In this document: in pieces, positions 56,279 to 64,000 of the stretch
Position numbering within the stretch: the first letter of the stretch is position 1
Layout: every line of letters starts with the position of its first letter
Assembly: GCF_000516555.1 (NCBI RefSeq)
Contig: NZ_AZSJ01000004.1
Location: 422,504 to 486,503 of the forward strand
Source: Afipia sp. P52-10
GTDB taxonomy: Bacteria; Pseudomonadota; Alphaproteobacteria; Rhizobiales; Xanthobacteraceae
Reading direction: 5' to 3'
DNA: 64,000 bases
Made by a program: the position numbers and the translations under genes
The notes under the pieces: generated by a model
The model's input: only the letters and a program-made list of their open reading frames with translations
Database searches by the model: none
What the model was told of the DNA's origin: nothing

Positions 56279-57070
56279 ATGCTGGCTCGCGACTTTTCGA
56301 GCTCTAATGATGCTTTTGAGCGAGCGACCGGCTTCCTAAGATCAATACGATCCAACTGGTGGGTCGCGTTGGCTGGTGTCGCGCTCTCCGCATCCATCGC
56401 ATCTGCAATACTGTACCTGTCGCCGACTTATTATCGGTCTCAAGCTGCACTACCGCTTTCCGCTCACGCAAAGTTAGTTCTGGGCTCTAAGGCGTTTTCT
56501 TCTAAACTTTCGGGCGGCGATCCAACCAAGGACCTTAAGGTTGGAAGCCAACTGGCGTCACCTAAAGAAATGAATGGAAGCTACGGTCTGTACCGCGTCG
56601 AAGCGACATCAAAGAACCCGAAACAGTCGAAACAATATCTGACCGCCGTTGTCAACGAGGCGCTCAATCTATCCCGCCCAGTCGGTTCCGACCGGAGCGA
56701 ACGTCTTGAGCAGATACGCATGCTCGAAAACAACATCTCCAATTTACGCAATCTGTACGGGAAGTTGGCGGCGGCTCAAGCGCCCCAAGACACGACGAAT
56801 ATCGAGCAAATACCATCGACGCTCTACTCGATCGAGAATGACATCTCCGAAAAAGAAGTGAAACTCAGCTCGCTGAAGCGAGGCCTGGAAGGGCCCTCAT
56901 CAGCTGACGTCCTTGAATGGCCTTCCGAACCAGAGGCTGTCGGCGGAAAAGTTGCGACAGCTGTCATAGCCGCGCTAGCAACCCTCATTTTGACTATAGT
57001 GCTGCTATATACGTTATTCCTGTTGTCATCTCGGAATGAAACGCGGCCGTTCAGAAATGCAACCCGTTGA
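56279..57070 (+). CDS. Wzz-like chain-length determinant (short form)
   Basis: 263 residues: N-terminal membrane helix (about 33-52, VALAGVALSASIASAILYL) followed by SPTYYRSQAALPL, typical of Wzz-family entry to the periplasm, a predicted coiled-coil part (RLEQIRMLENNISNLRNLYGKL, in two pieces) and a C-terminal helix (about 230-253). Wzz is usually 300-360 residues, so this is a compact form. Regulates O-antigen chain length in the inner membrane with Wzy. Overlaps the Wzy-like gene by 35 bp and is a tandem duplicate of the broken copy upstream. Confidence 0.7.
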   Translation: MLARDFSSSNDAFERATGFLRSIRSNWWVALAGVALSASIASAILYLSPTYYRSQAALPLSAHAKLVLGSKAFSSKLSGGDPTKDLKVGSQLASPKEMNGSYGLYRVEATSKNPKQSKQYLTAVVNEALNLSRPVGSDRSERLEQIRMLENNISNLRNLYGKLAAAQAPQDTTNIEQIPSTLYSIENDISEKEVKLSSLKRGLEGPSSADVLEWPSEPEAVGGKVATAVIAALATLILTIVLLYTLFLLSSRNETRPFRNATR

Positions 57071-58400
57071 GCGAGTTGACTGCGAAGAGGATGATTTCGA
57101 CCCGCTAAAACGACTGGCGGTGATGGCATCATCGCTGATCCTGGCGGCGACAATCCACTTCACCCATCAAAACTATTTAACGCCAGTTTGGGAAGATTCG
57201 GGATTCAAGTTCTTTGCCCCTTTTGAGTGGCAGTACATTTTCGCTGCATCATCGATAATCGCTGTCTCCTGCGCCGTTCCAACCGCAATTCGTTCTGCGG
57301 CTGACCTTATCTTGGTTCCATTCTATTGTGCCGTCTATATCCCAACGATCGTAATCACACTCGCCATTGCTCCAGACACTTCGATTTATCTCCCGGCGCT
57401 GACTGCGCTCTCGTTCTCGCTTTTACTTGCCTTCCTAGCGGCTCGTTTGGGCGGCATGCCAAACGGCGGGGTCATACCGGCAAGATGGGCAATCCGCGCA
57501 GTCGTGGTGACCTGGATAGCTGCAACCGCTATCCTCCTCGCCCAGTATGGAGGTCAAATACGGTTTGTCGGGATCAGCGGGACCTACGACCAGCGTGCTG
57601 TTACGCAAGGTGCCGTCGGGACACTGATCGGATACGCGCAAACATACTACCTTTGGATGATCAACCCGCTACTGCTAGCGACTGGGCTGTTGCTCAGCAT
57701 CAAGCACTATGTGCTGTTAAGTCTTTTTGGATTCGCACTCATCTATGGCATCGATGCGCAGAAGGTCGCCATTGCGATGCCGGTAGCGATCGCCTGCGTT
57801 TACTTCGCGATCCGATGGATGCCAAACATCGCACTATCAACGATTACTATTCTGCTCGTTGAAACAGCGGCCCTCATAATTTGCGTCAAGATTGGCACGT
57901 CCCCAGAAGGGTCAGCGATTGCTTCGGTCTTCGCAGTAAGGACAATCGGAATCCCGGCTCAGACTTTCACCCAATACTATGATTACTTTGCTAACTACGG
58001 ATTCACATGGTGGTCAAACGTTAGAATAATCGGCCAACTCGCGCCAGTAACAGAGCACGCTCAAAACGCAGACTGGCCGGTTATAGGTCGGATTGTCGGA
58101 GAGCACTATTATCCCAGCCGAGGCGTCAATCAGAATGCCAACATCTTTGCTAGCGACGGGATAGCTGCCGCTGGCACAGTCGGCATCTTGGTTGTTGGCG
58201 CGATCTTCGCCATCCTGATATTCACCATCAATCGTGCATCGAGAACGTGGGCTCTGCGCTTCGCAATTCCTGCGCTCCTTCCCCTAACGTTCGCTCTGCT
58301 AAACGCCTCAATATTTACCACTCTTCTCTCATTTGGCGGGTTTGCTTGGCTTCTTTTCTTCACGCTTTGCGGCGAGCCAAGGTCGCACACTCCAGACTAG
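57036..58400 (+). CDS. wzy: Polytopic membrane protein, O-antigen polymerase (Wzy) candidate
   Basis: 454 residues with about 10-11 hydrophobic segments and one large periplasmic loop (about residues 300-375, VRTIGIPAQTFTQYYDYFANYG; EHYYPSRGVNQNANIFASDG), which is the Wzy plan. Wzy has little sequence conservation, so the call rests on topology, pairing with a Wzz-like gene and absence of another intact candidate. It overlaps the Wzz-like gene. A decayed paralogue lies at 59024-59863. An ATG at 57057 is an alternative start. A hairpin at 58415 follows the stop. Confidence 0.65.
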   Translation: MKRGRSEMQPVERVDCEEDDFDPLKRLAVMASSLILAATIHFTHQNYLTPVWEDSGFKFFAPFEWQYIFAASSIIAVSCAVPTAIRSAADLILVPFYCAVYIPTIVITLAIAPDTSIYLPALTALSFSLLLAFLAARLGGMPNGGVIPARWAIRAVVVTWIAATAILLAQYGGQIRFVGISGTYDQRAVTQGAVGTLIGYAQTYYLWMINPLLLATGLLLSIKHYVLLSLFGFALIYGIDAQKVAIAMPVAIACVYFAIRWMPNIALSTITILLVETAALIICVKIGTSPEGSAIASVFAVRTIGIPAQTFTQYYDYFANYGFTWWSNVRIIGQLAPVTEHAQNADWPVIGRIVGEHYYPSRGVNQNANIFASDGIAAAGTVGILVVGAIFAILIFTINRASRTWALRFAIPALLPLTFALLNASIFTTLLSFGGFAWLLFFTLCGEPRSHTPD

Positions 58401-58414
58401 CTGATCTTTATTGT

Positions 58415-58450
58415 CCCGGCGTCGTTCCATAGAGCACCTCCAACGCCGGG
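58415..58450 (+). terminator. Hairpin after the Wzy-like gene
   Basis: CCCGGCGT and ACGCCGGG (58415-58422 and 58443-58450) are perfect complements with a 20-nt loop, 15 bp past the stop. T-run absent; moderate terminator candidate. Confidence 0.4.
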
Positions 58451-58474
58451 ATAGACGTTGGCAGATCGTTAATT

Positions 58475-58930
58475 TCAACGTCGCGAACGATGCTCCACCG
58501 TTTCCGTCAATGGCGGAATTGTCGGCTGAAATCTGTAGTTCGTGGTCGAATCGAAGTTGTTATTGTTGTCGAGGCCTTCAACGTTGAAGGTGACTTTCAT
58601 TTGTGTCGCGTTCGGGATGCTTTGATCTTCTGAAAGGTACACGATGAACTTCGATGCAACGGTAACGCCGGAACCCCCATTCGCCACTGGCAGAACACCA
58701 GACGCCTCGGAGCCAAGCGCAACCGTTTCCGCCCTATTCTTCAGTAACTTTCCAGACGTTCCATCGAACCGGGAGAAACCATTGTTTTTCGCGCCAGCAT
58801 GTCCGATCAGCGCCATCGGTGTTTGCCTGGGTGATCCACCAGTTCGCGCCGACCCGTCCACGATGCATTGCAAACGATCGCCGACCTCGACATTGATACC
58901 CTGGCGCACCGCCGATCTTGCCAGCCACAC
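58475..58930 (-). pseudogene. Phage tail-fibre-like fragment
   Basis: Minus-strand frame of 151 codons with tail-fibre sequence: FSRFDGTSGKLLKNRAETVA, then ASGVLPVANGGSG (common in fibre knobs) and YLSEDQSIPNATQMKVTFN with NYRFQPTIP, a C1q-like trimer-domain piece. The N-terminal part shifts frame: upstream another minus frame begins MPISKSAATCG, like fibre starts (MPISKI...). The end is cut after PTIP. It is embedded between polysaccharide membrane genes, so likely residue of an old prophage. Confidence 0.6.
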
Positions 58931-59023
58931 GTAGCCGCACTCTTGCTAATGGGCATTTCTTGTTATCTTCCTCGCCCATTTTCAGCACCGTCATCCCGAC
59001 GATTCTAACTAAGAAATGCTCAA

Positions 59024-59863
59024 TTGGCTTCACCACCACGCCGAGCGGGTCTCATGGGGAGCCCCAACAAGAGCCTTGCTCTCTCTCGTGTATGCCGCAG
59101 CGATCTTTTGTCGCTTATCGGGATTATCTTCATCGCAATTGGAAAAGCTACGGCTTTGAATTTTTTCTCACCTTCTGCGCTTACAATCGTCGCTGTGGCC
59201 ACTCTGACAGCCATTCAAGCCGCCGCTCTACCACACCACATCGACCGCACATCTGGTCTCTTCGTTTCCTTTCTCTACGTCCTTGTGATCGTCCCCACCT
59301 TGATGGTGACTTCACTACTGACGGAGCGTAGCGTCATCCAGCACGCTCCATCCTTGCCACCATGACAGCAGGATTTTGTCTATGTTGCCTTGTTGCAAGA
59401 TTAGGAGATGCTCCAGTAGGGAGGCAGATTTGCAGTGCCCCCCACTTGAAGCTTTGATTGCGATATTTTTTTTCGATCGCCACAGTCACATGAATTTTTG
59501 TATTGTGAGCAGTCACAGTTTATTATCTTGCAGACTATTGGTCTCCCGGGTCTTGCGTTATCGAGCTATACAGAGACGTTTTCCGGCGACCGCCTAACTC
59601 GCGGAATCTCTCTGTTCGTTCCGAGGTCCGTCGAGCTATTTGACGATCCAAGTTGGCCACAGCTCGGCCTAATAGTACAACGCCACACGATCGGTTATGA
59701 GAACTTCAATTATAATGCGCATCCTTTTATTGCTGCCGTTCGCACTCTGGAAGTTACTCACCTCGAACCCAAAGCCAACGAGTGAAGGGTTCTTTATTGC
59801 GTTCTTCTTGAGCGTCGCGCTCTGGAACATCGTTCAGGTACGGTCTCCAAACACAGATTGAAT
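59024..59863 (+). pseudogene. Decayed paralogue of the Wzy-like membrane protein
   Basis: Four successive pieces in shifting frames match the protein at 57036 in order. They are LNFFSPSALTIVAVATLTAI with SFLYVLVIVPTLMVTSLL (against GFKFFAPFEWQYIFAAS and CAVYIPTIVITLA), AGFCLCCLVARLGDAPVG (against LLLAFLAARLGGMPNGG), TIGLPGLALSSYTETF with YNAHPFIAA (against TIGIPAQTFTQYYDYF and QNANIFAS), and a last piece from 59717 ending FFLSVALWNIVQV. The stretch between the second and third pieces is about 170 codons shorter than in the intact gene. Frameshifts and stops make it non-functional. Confidence 0.7.
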
Positions 59864-59880
59864 GGCTTGATCAAGATTGA

Positions 59881-60441
59881 TCAGTCGGTGAAGCGGTGTG
59901 GACGATCGGCCTGACGTCGCGCGAACAGAACGCGTCGCTCTTGTGCCCTGCGAACGAGTGCTTCGAATAGCATTACCGCCGAGTGCGCTTGAACTAGGGT
60001 TGCTGCAGTGATCATGTCATGGTCCAGCTTATGCGATGCTAAGCGCGCCTCAATTTCCCGCATCGTGGATGGATTTGTTCTGCATTCCACGGCATTGATT
60101 CTTGCGTGTTTGAGCAGAACAGGATCGTTGTCCGGCAATCCCGCCCCGTCGATCTGCAGTAGTAGGGCCTCGATAGCTTTGACGCGATGCATCTCGATGG
60201 TGCGGACTTTAAGCTTGCGATAGCGCAGGATCTCCCAGGAGAGTTCGGCAAGATCGAACAACCAGAGCCATTCGAGATTGGATTGCGGCTGGATATCCTC
60301 GATCAGCAACTGGCGCAGCAGTTCGTAGTCCTCACGGCTTTCACCGGCAATCAGGGCCGGTTCGGCGAACGGCCGTAGCCGCTCCGGGATTGCGAGCTCG
60401 TTGGTGCGATAGCTGACCGGTGTCGCGGTATCTGGCGTCAT
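59881..60441 (-). CDS. Unknown protein downstream of ERF gene
   Basis: 186 residues, not recognised as a known family. Helical and charged (LLRQLLIEDIQPQSNLEWLWL; YRKLKVRTIEMHRVKAIEA). Its ATG shares a base with the ERF gene's stop (TGATG), so it is the third gene of the YqaJ-ERF unit. Cytoplasmic by appearance. Possible role in the phage-type recombination unit is inferred only from position. Confidence 0.6.
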   Translation of the reverse strand: MTPDTATPVSYRTNELAIPERLRPFAEPALIAGESREDYELLRQLLIEDIQPQSNLEWLWLFDLAELSWEILRYRKLKVRTIEMHRVKAIEALLLQIDGAGLPDNDPVLLKHARINAVECRTNPSTMREIEARLASHKLDHDMITAATLVQAHSAVMLFEALVRRAQERRVLFARRQADRPHRFTD

Positions 60442-61595
60442 CAGCCGACCTTCCTTGCAGGCTTGGCAGTTGCACCGTCGGCTGATAGCACCTGACTTGC
60501 TGCCCAGAACTCAGCTGCAGCTTCCATCGGCGTGAGGCCCAGATTGCCCCACCAGGCGCGCTCGTCACCATATCGATGCAGCGCGTTGTGATGCTCCCGG
60601 CAGAGTGGCACCGTGAACTCATCGCTGACCTTGCGTCCCAGCGCCCGCGGCTGTGCAAACTTCAGATGATGGGCATCGCAGGGTGTCCGCTTGCAGACCA
60701 GGCATGGGTGCGACGCCACGAATGTGAGGTGCTGCTTGTTGCGACGGCGCAGCGTTTTGGGAAGCGGAATCACCGCCTTTGAGGTTTTCGTGTCCGTGCC
60801 ATTGCTCGCGCCATCATTCAGCGGTGGCGCAGGTGCAGCGGTGATGGAGGTCTGGGAGTCGCTATCCTGAGGCTCGGTTGGCGAGCCGAGCTGATCCGAG
60901 CCGACAGCCGCTTGTAAGGTATCGAGCTTGGCCTGGTAGGCCGCATTGATGGCTTCTGCGTCCGGGCCCTGCAGGATGTTCTTGGCCGGCAATCGCCGTA
61001 GCGCCCACAAGGTCAGGTCCTCCACCGTCGCAAGGGATGCCAGTTCAGTCGAGAGCCGCTCGCACAGCGCGCGGGAGCGATCGGCCGGTAGCAGCGTTGC
61101 TGACTTAGCGGTGCGCGCCAATGAACGCGGCGGGGCGCTGGGAGGACTTATAGGGGCCGGCGGTGCCGAGAGCTCCGGCGCATCCAGATCATCCTCGCCG
61201 GCAATGCCGACGATCGTGAACAGGGCATAACGGCGGGCGTAGGTCAGGGCTGCGCCCAGCTTGTGTGGCGAGGCCACTTCGCTTGCCGGACAGACCGGCC
61301 AGTCCGAGGCGATCCACTCGCCGGAGGCATGAGCCAGCACCGTGTTGAGCTGGATGAGCCCGGTCTCCTGGTCCGTCGCCGTGCGCTGGATGATGGCGAT
61401 CTCGTGCTCGCCCAGGGCTTTGCGGATGATCTCAAGCCCGGACGCCAATGAGGCATAGCGGAACGAACGGACACCCTCACGCGGGAACGGCGACGGGATG
61501 ATTGCCGACAAGGTCTTCTCCGGGTTCTGCAACTGCTTTTGTGCGAGCGCCAAGGCCGCAGCGATCTTGCCGATGGTGTCACTGCTGCTGTGCAT
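60441..61595 (-). CDS. ERF-family single-strand annealing protein with C-terminal HNH/DUF968-like domain
   Basis: 384 residues from the ATG at 61595 (MHSSSDTIGKIAAALALAQ). Residues 1-150 are ERF: KTLSAIIPSPFPREGVRSFRY, the central region QRTATDQETGLIQLNTVL and KLGAALTYARRYALFTIVGIAGEDDLD. A proline/alanine linker follows, then a cysteine/histidine domain: HPCLVCKRTPCDAHHLKFAQ ... EFTVPLCREHHNALHRYGDE, as in HNH-type/DUF968 proteins. ERF anneals single-strand DNA in phage recombination. Overlaps the exonuclease gene by 17 bp; typical two-component recombination pair with an unusual fused C-terminus. Confidence 0.87.
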   Translation of the reverse strand: MHSSSDTIGKIAAALALAQKQLQNPEKTLSAIIPSPFPREGVRSFRYASLASGLEIIRKALGEHEIAIIQRTATDQETGLIQLNTVLAHASGEWIASDWPVCPASEVASPHKLGAALTYARRYALFTIVGIAGEDDLDAPELSAPPAPISPPSAPPRSLARTAKSATLLPADRSRALCERLSTELASLATVEDLTLWALRRLPAKNILQGPDAEAINAAYQAKLDTLQAAVGSDQLGSPTEPQDSDSQTSITAAPAPPLNDGASNGTDTKTSKAVIPLPKTLRRRNKQHLTFVASHPCLVCKRTPCDAHHLKFAQPRALGRKVSDEFTVPLCREHHNALHRYGDERAWWGNLGLTPMEAAAEFWAASQVLSADGATAKPARKVG

Positions 61596-62436
61596 CGACC
61601 GTCTCCGTCGCAAGCAGCTCAAAGCTGACAGCGCCAGACTTGGAGCGCTTGGCCCGCAGGCCGTGTCCCACCGCCTCCTTGGCATCCAACGGCACCAGCT
61701 TCTTCAGCTCCGCCCTGGCCACATCATGCTCGCAGAAGGCCTCGTGGGTCCGCCGGAAGGCGCCGGCGAACTCCGCCCAGGCATTGGAGGCACTCATGTC
61801 GACGATCCGGACCGCGCTGAGGCGAGGTTGCGGCGGCTCGACCTCGAACACCAGAGGCGGCTCACCACTCTGGACACAGCGCCAGAACTTCTTCTCCGCG
61901 GTGATCAACAGGTGCTGGTACAGGGGATCGGCATTGATGCTCAGCTTCACCCATTTGCCGCCACCGGTGATGATCGAGAGCACAGCCGTTCGGGATGTCG
62001 TTACCCACATGTTGTGCTGCAGCTGCGCCATATGCTTCTCGGCCGCGGCCTCTTCCGAGAACGACCAGGGCAGCATGAACTTGGCTTCGAACACCGCGCC
62101 GGTCGAACGAACGATCCCGTCCAGTGTCGCCCCCATCCAGCTGAGGGCCGGATGGCGCACATGCTTCTGGACGCTGGTCACCATGGTGCCGGCATGCCGC
62201 TCGAACCAGAGCCGGTTCAAGGGCTCCGTCGCGTGCCCCAGCTGGACCACCAGGCTGCCCGACAGATCTCTGGGCTCGACCTCGCCGCGCTTTTCCTGCC
62301 AGAGGCGCAACAAAGCCTGTTCGTCCGCGCCCATGATGATGCGGGCATCGGAGCCACCGATAAACCCGCGCCGATCAAGCGGGCCAGATGATCGTTGGCC
62401 CTTACCAGGCCGATGACGCAATGCGACAGAACTCAC
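61579..62436 (-). CDS. YqaJ-like viral exonuclease
   Basis: Lambda-exonuclease/YqaJ-family 5'-3' exonuclease, 285 residues. The start is a GTG at 62436, chosen because AAGGAG lies 7 bp before it; in-frame sequence further upstream has no RBS. Active-site elements: GFIGGSDARIIMG (substrate arm), WMGATLDGIVRS with Asp, FEAKFMLPW (E-x-K) and HMAQLQHNMWVT with the catalytic Gln. It resects double-strand DNA for the ERF annealer. First gene of the three-gene unit. Confidence 0.87.
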   Translation of the reverse strand: MSSVALRHRPGKGQRSSGPLDRRGFIGGSDARIIMGADEQALLRLWQEKRGEVEPRDLSGSLVVQLGHATEPLNRLWFERHAGTMVTSVQKHVRHPALSWMGATLDGIVRSTGAVFEAKFMLPWSFSEEAAAEKHMAQLQHNMWVTTSRTAVLSIITGGGKWVKLSINADPLYQHLLITAEKKFWRCVQSGEPPLVFEVEPPQPRLSAVRIVDMSASNAWAEFAGAFRRTHEAFCEHDVARAELKKLVPLDAKEAVGHGLRAKRSKSGAVSFELLATETVDAQQQ

Positions 62437-62669
62437 CGGTGATCTCCTTCCAACACAAGCGGCGCCGTCCGCCGCAGTGCCGAAGCCCCACCAAAGCGCT
62501 GCGCTCGTGGGGCGGAGTATCCCGGAGTGCCTCCGGCTTCTGACAGAACTGCTCCGATCACGCGCGAATACCAGTCCTTTCTCGAGCAATCTTCTTGCGT
62601 CTTTGGCTTCGTTTTGTCTGCTTAAAAAGGACTGGGATTGCCTGCCACAAACCGCTATTCGAGCCCACC

Positions 62670-63104
62670 ATGGCCACCGACAAGCAGATCGCCGCCAACC
62701 GCCGCAACGCGCTGAAGAGCACCGGCCCGAAGACTCTCGTCGGTCGCGCTGCCTCCAGCCGCAATGCCTTCCGGCACGGCCTGACAAAGCCGCTGACAGA
62801 TGATCCACGCACACTTGCAGCGGCACGCCAACTGGCAGACGCGATCTTCGGAGCAGCAACTGATCCAGAGAGGCGCGAGCTCCACATGCACATCGCGCTC
62901 GCTCATCTTGAGATCCGGCGCGTCAGGGTCGCACGCAACCATACACTGAGCTTATTGATGACCGCGCTCGACGACAGCAGCGATGCACAAACGCTCAAAC
63001 ACCTTGGCAGTTTTGATCGCTATGAACGTTTAGCAAGACAACGACAAAAAAGAACTATTCGCTCATTCCAAAAGGGGGAGAACATCCTCGATCGAAAAAC
63101 CTAA
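62670..63104 (+). CDS. Small unknown protein with ANRRNALKSTGP motif
   Basis: 144 residues from ATG 62670. The N-terminal KQIAANRRNALKSTGPKT, then SSRNAFRHGL, is a motif repeated in many uncharacterised proteins of alphaproteobacteria and planctomycetes; the rest is helical with basic residues. It may contact nucleic acid, but this is unproven. Its stop overlaps the end of the converging glycosyltransferase by 4 bp. About 230 bp divergent from the YqaJ gene. Confidence 0.6.
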   Translation: MATDKQIAANRRNALKSTGPKTLVGRAASSRNAFRHGLTKPLTDDPRTLAAARQLADAIFGAATDPERRELHMHIALAHLEIRRVRVARNHTLSLLMTALDDSSDAQTLKHLGSFDRYERLARQRQKRTIRSFQKGENILDRKT

Positions 63105-64000
63105 CTCAACGTCTCGACCGCCGCTCGTTGTAACGTCGCTTGAATGATATATTGCGCAACTGCCGACAACGTATGTTCTGCCTTGACAAAGGTCCGCGCT
63201 GAACGAGCCATACTCGCAAGCATTGCTCGATCCGAAAGCCTCGCCTTGATGACACGCGTTAGCCCACCTGGCTCAGTGTCGTAATAAAAGCAGTGCTCAC
63301 CTTCGCGTAGAGGCTTGTAGCGCTCAATCGATGGGTGGTTGATGATAGGCACAGAACCACACATCGACGCTTCATAGGCGCGAAATGTCTCGTGACCATA
63401 GCCCTCCGGAGCCCATGACATCCAGGACTGTGCGATCCGCTTGAGATAAAGGTCTGTAGAAAGGTTGGTTTCGGGAATATCTATTCGATAGCCCTCCTCT
63501 CTTAACGCAAGCAATTCTTGTAGACCCTTCTCTCGCACGGTCGATGAACCATTGACACGGCCTGCAAAGAAAACGTCTGACGTCTTTTCGCTATCCGGAA
63601 CAGGCTGCACACTTGTGTCAAACCCGATCGGCAGACCAAGGGAAATCGGGCGAAGTTTTGCCAGGCGCTCGCGATTTCTCTTCGCCAACCGGAAGCGTTG
63701 CGTTGGCAGATGACGGTGAACAGTCCCCATGAACACGCGCCAATGATCTGCTGGCAGTTCACGTTTGAAATAGAGTGTCGAGCGATCAAGTAGGAACAGA
63801 TGCCTCCGATGAATCAGGGGCGCATCGTCCATGTCCCAAATAGCGATTGGCGCTGCCACACGACCACGGATTAACTCCTGCCCGAACATCCGAAAGTACG
63901 GCACGTTTCCACGCAACGCCGATCTACGAAACAGCGATCGAGAAATTCCCTGCCAATGCCAGGGCCGAAATGAACCGGGCTGAATGACAACGATATCGTA
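63101..64000 (-). CDS. Glycosyltransferase, exostosin/CgeB-like (5' part outside window)
   Basis: The frame is open through the window edge, so the protein starts beyond 64000; 299 codons plus a stop are visible. Donor-domain features: VFFAGRVNGSSTVREKGLQE, MSWAPEGYGHETFRAYEASM, GSVPIINHPSIERYKPLREG and HCFYYDTEPGGL. Such proteins occur in cell-surface glycan loci. The base composition is closer to the island than to the high-GC flank, hinting that a second glycan locus begins here. Confidence 0.8.
   Translation of the reverse strand, partial: YDIVVIQPGSFRPWHWQGISRSLFRRSALRGNVPYFRMFGQELIRGRVAAPIAIWDMDDAPLIHRRHLFLLDRSTLYFKRELPADHWRVFMGTVHRHLPTQRFRLAKRNRERLAKLRPISLGLPIGFDTSVQPVPDSEKTSDVFFAGRVNGSSTVREKGLQELLALREEGYRIDIPETNLSTDLYLKRIAQSWMSWAPEGYGHETFRAYEASMCGSVPIINHPSIERYKPLREGEHCFYYDTEPGGLTRVIKARLSDRAMLASMARSARTFVKAEHTLSAVAQYIIQATLQRAAVETLS

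Noticed and set aside
1..64000. CRISPR arrays, tRNA or rRNA genes, IS elements with terminal repeats, integrase
   Set aside because: Looked for repeated spacer-type arrays, cloverleaf sequences, transposase motifs and integrase motifs; none could be supported by eye. A tRNAscan and ISfinder search would settle it.

Overview
The window looks like an alphaproteobacterial chromosome, most likely Bradyrhizobium/Rhodopseudomonas-like (family Nitrobacteraceae). This is an inference from high-GC flanks, a crowd of TctC solute-binding genes, a GCATGATC...GATCATGC repeat of the type common in that group, and a YqaJ/ERF recombination pair. No rRNA, tRNA or CRISPR was seen, so the placement is not proven.

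Region 1 (1-14,330, high GC) is mostly transport and small-molecule metabolism. It holds a tripartite tricarboxylate transporter operon (tctC-tctB-tctA, the last cut by the window edge), four more stand-alone tctC genes, an Rrf2 regulator overlapping a thioredoxin-reductase-like flavoprotein, a cytochrome P450 divergent from an ABC solute-binding protein, and an MFS permease. Two tctC genes share an almost identical promoter-like block, three are followed by strong hairpins, and one has a histidine-rich repeat leader.

Region 2 (13,388-20,290, still high GC) is a set of host-like cell-surface genes: a family 2 glycosyltransferase, a UDP-glucuronate 4-epimerase, the dTDP-L-rhamnose operon rfbCBDA and an AGE-family sugar isomerase. 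It ends at the wreck of a mannose-1-phosphate guanylyltransferase gene (20,293-20,544).

Region 3 (about 20,290-59,870, clearly lower GC) is a large O-antigen/polysaccharide island that looks Wzx/Wzy-dependent. Four nucleotide-sugar modules can be read. (a) A WbpA/B/D/E set plus a WbpI-like 2-epimerase would make UDP-ManNAc3NAcA. (b) LfnA(WbuX)-HisH-HisF-FnlA-FnlB-FnlC-WbuB has the gene order known for 2-acetamidino-L-fucose (L-FucNAm) O-antigens; its WbuB-like transferase carries a one-base frameshift at an A8 tract. (c) A WbpM/CapD-type dehydratase, a WbpV-like reductase and a PglC-type initiating transferase fit QuiNAc synthesis and chain initiation. (d) A plus-strand module of deacetylase-like protein (opposite strand), toroid protein, aminotransferase, GT2, asparagine-synthase-like amidotransferase, methyltransferase and a short formyltransferase has no recognised counterpart as a set. 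Wzx (40,316), a Wzy candidate (57,036) and Wzz-like proteins (55,147 broken; 56,279 intact) would handle export and polymerisation. The 3' end is decayed: a frameshifted Wzz copy, a tail-fibre fragment and a shattered second Wzy-like gene.

Region 4 (59,880-64,000) returns to higher GC with a phage-type recombination module (YqaJ-like exonuclease, ERF annealing protein with an HNH-like C-terminus, a small unknown), a small DNA-associated-looking unknown protein and the 3' part of another glycosyltransferase.

Long open frames antisense to the high-GC genes were treated as shadows and left out.
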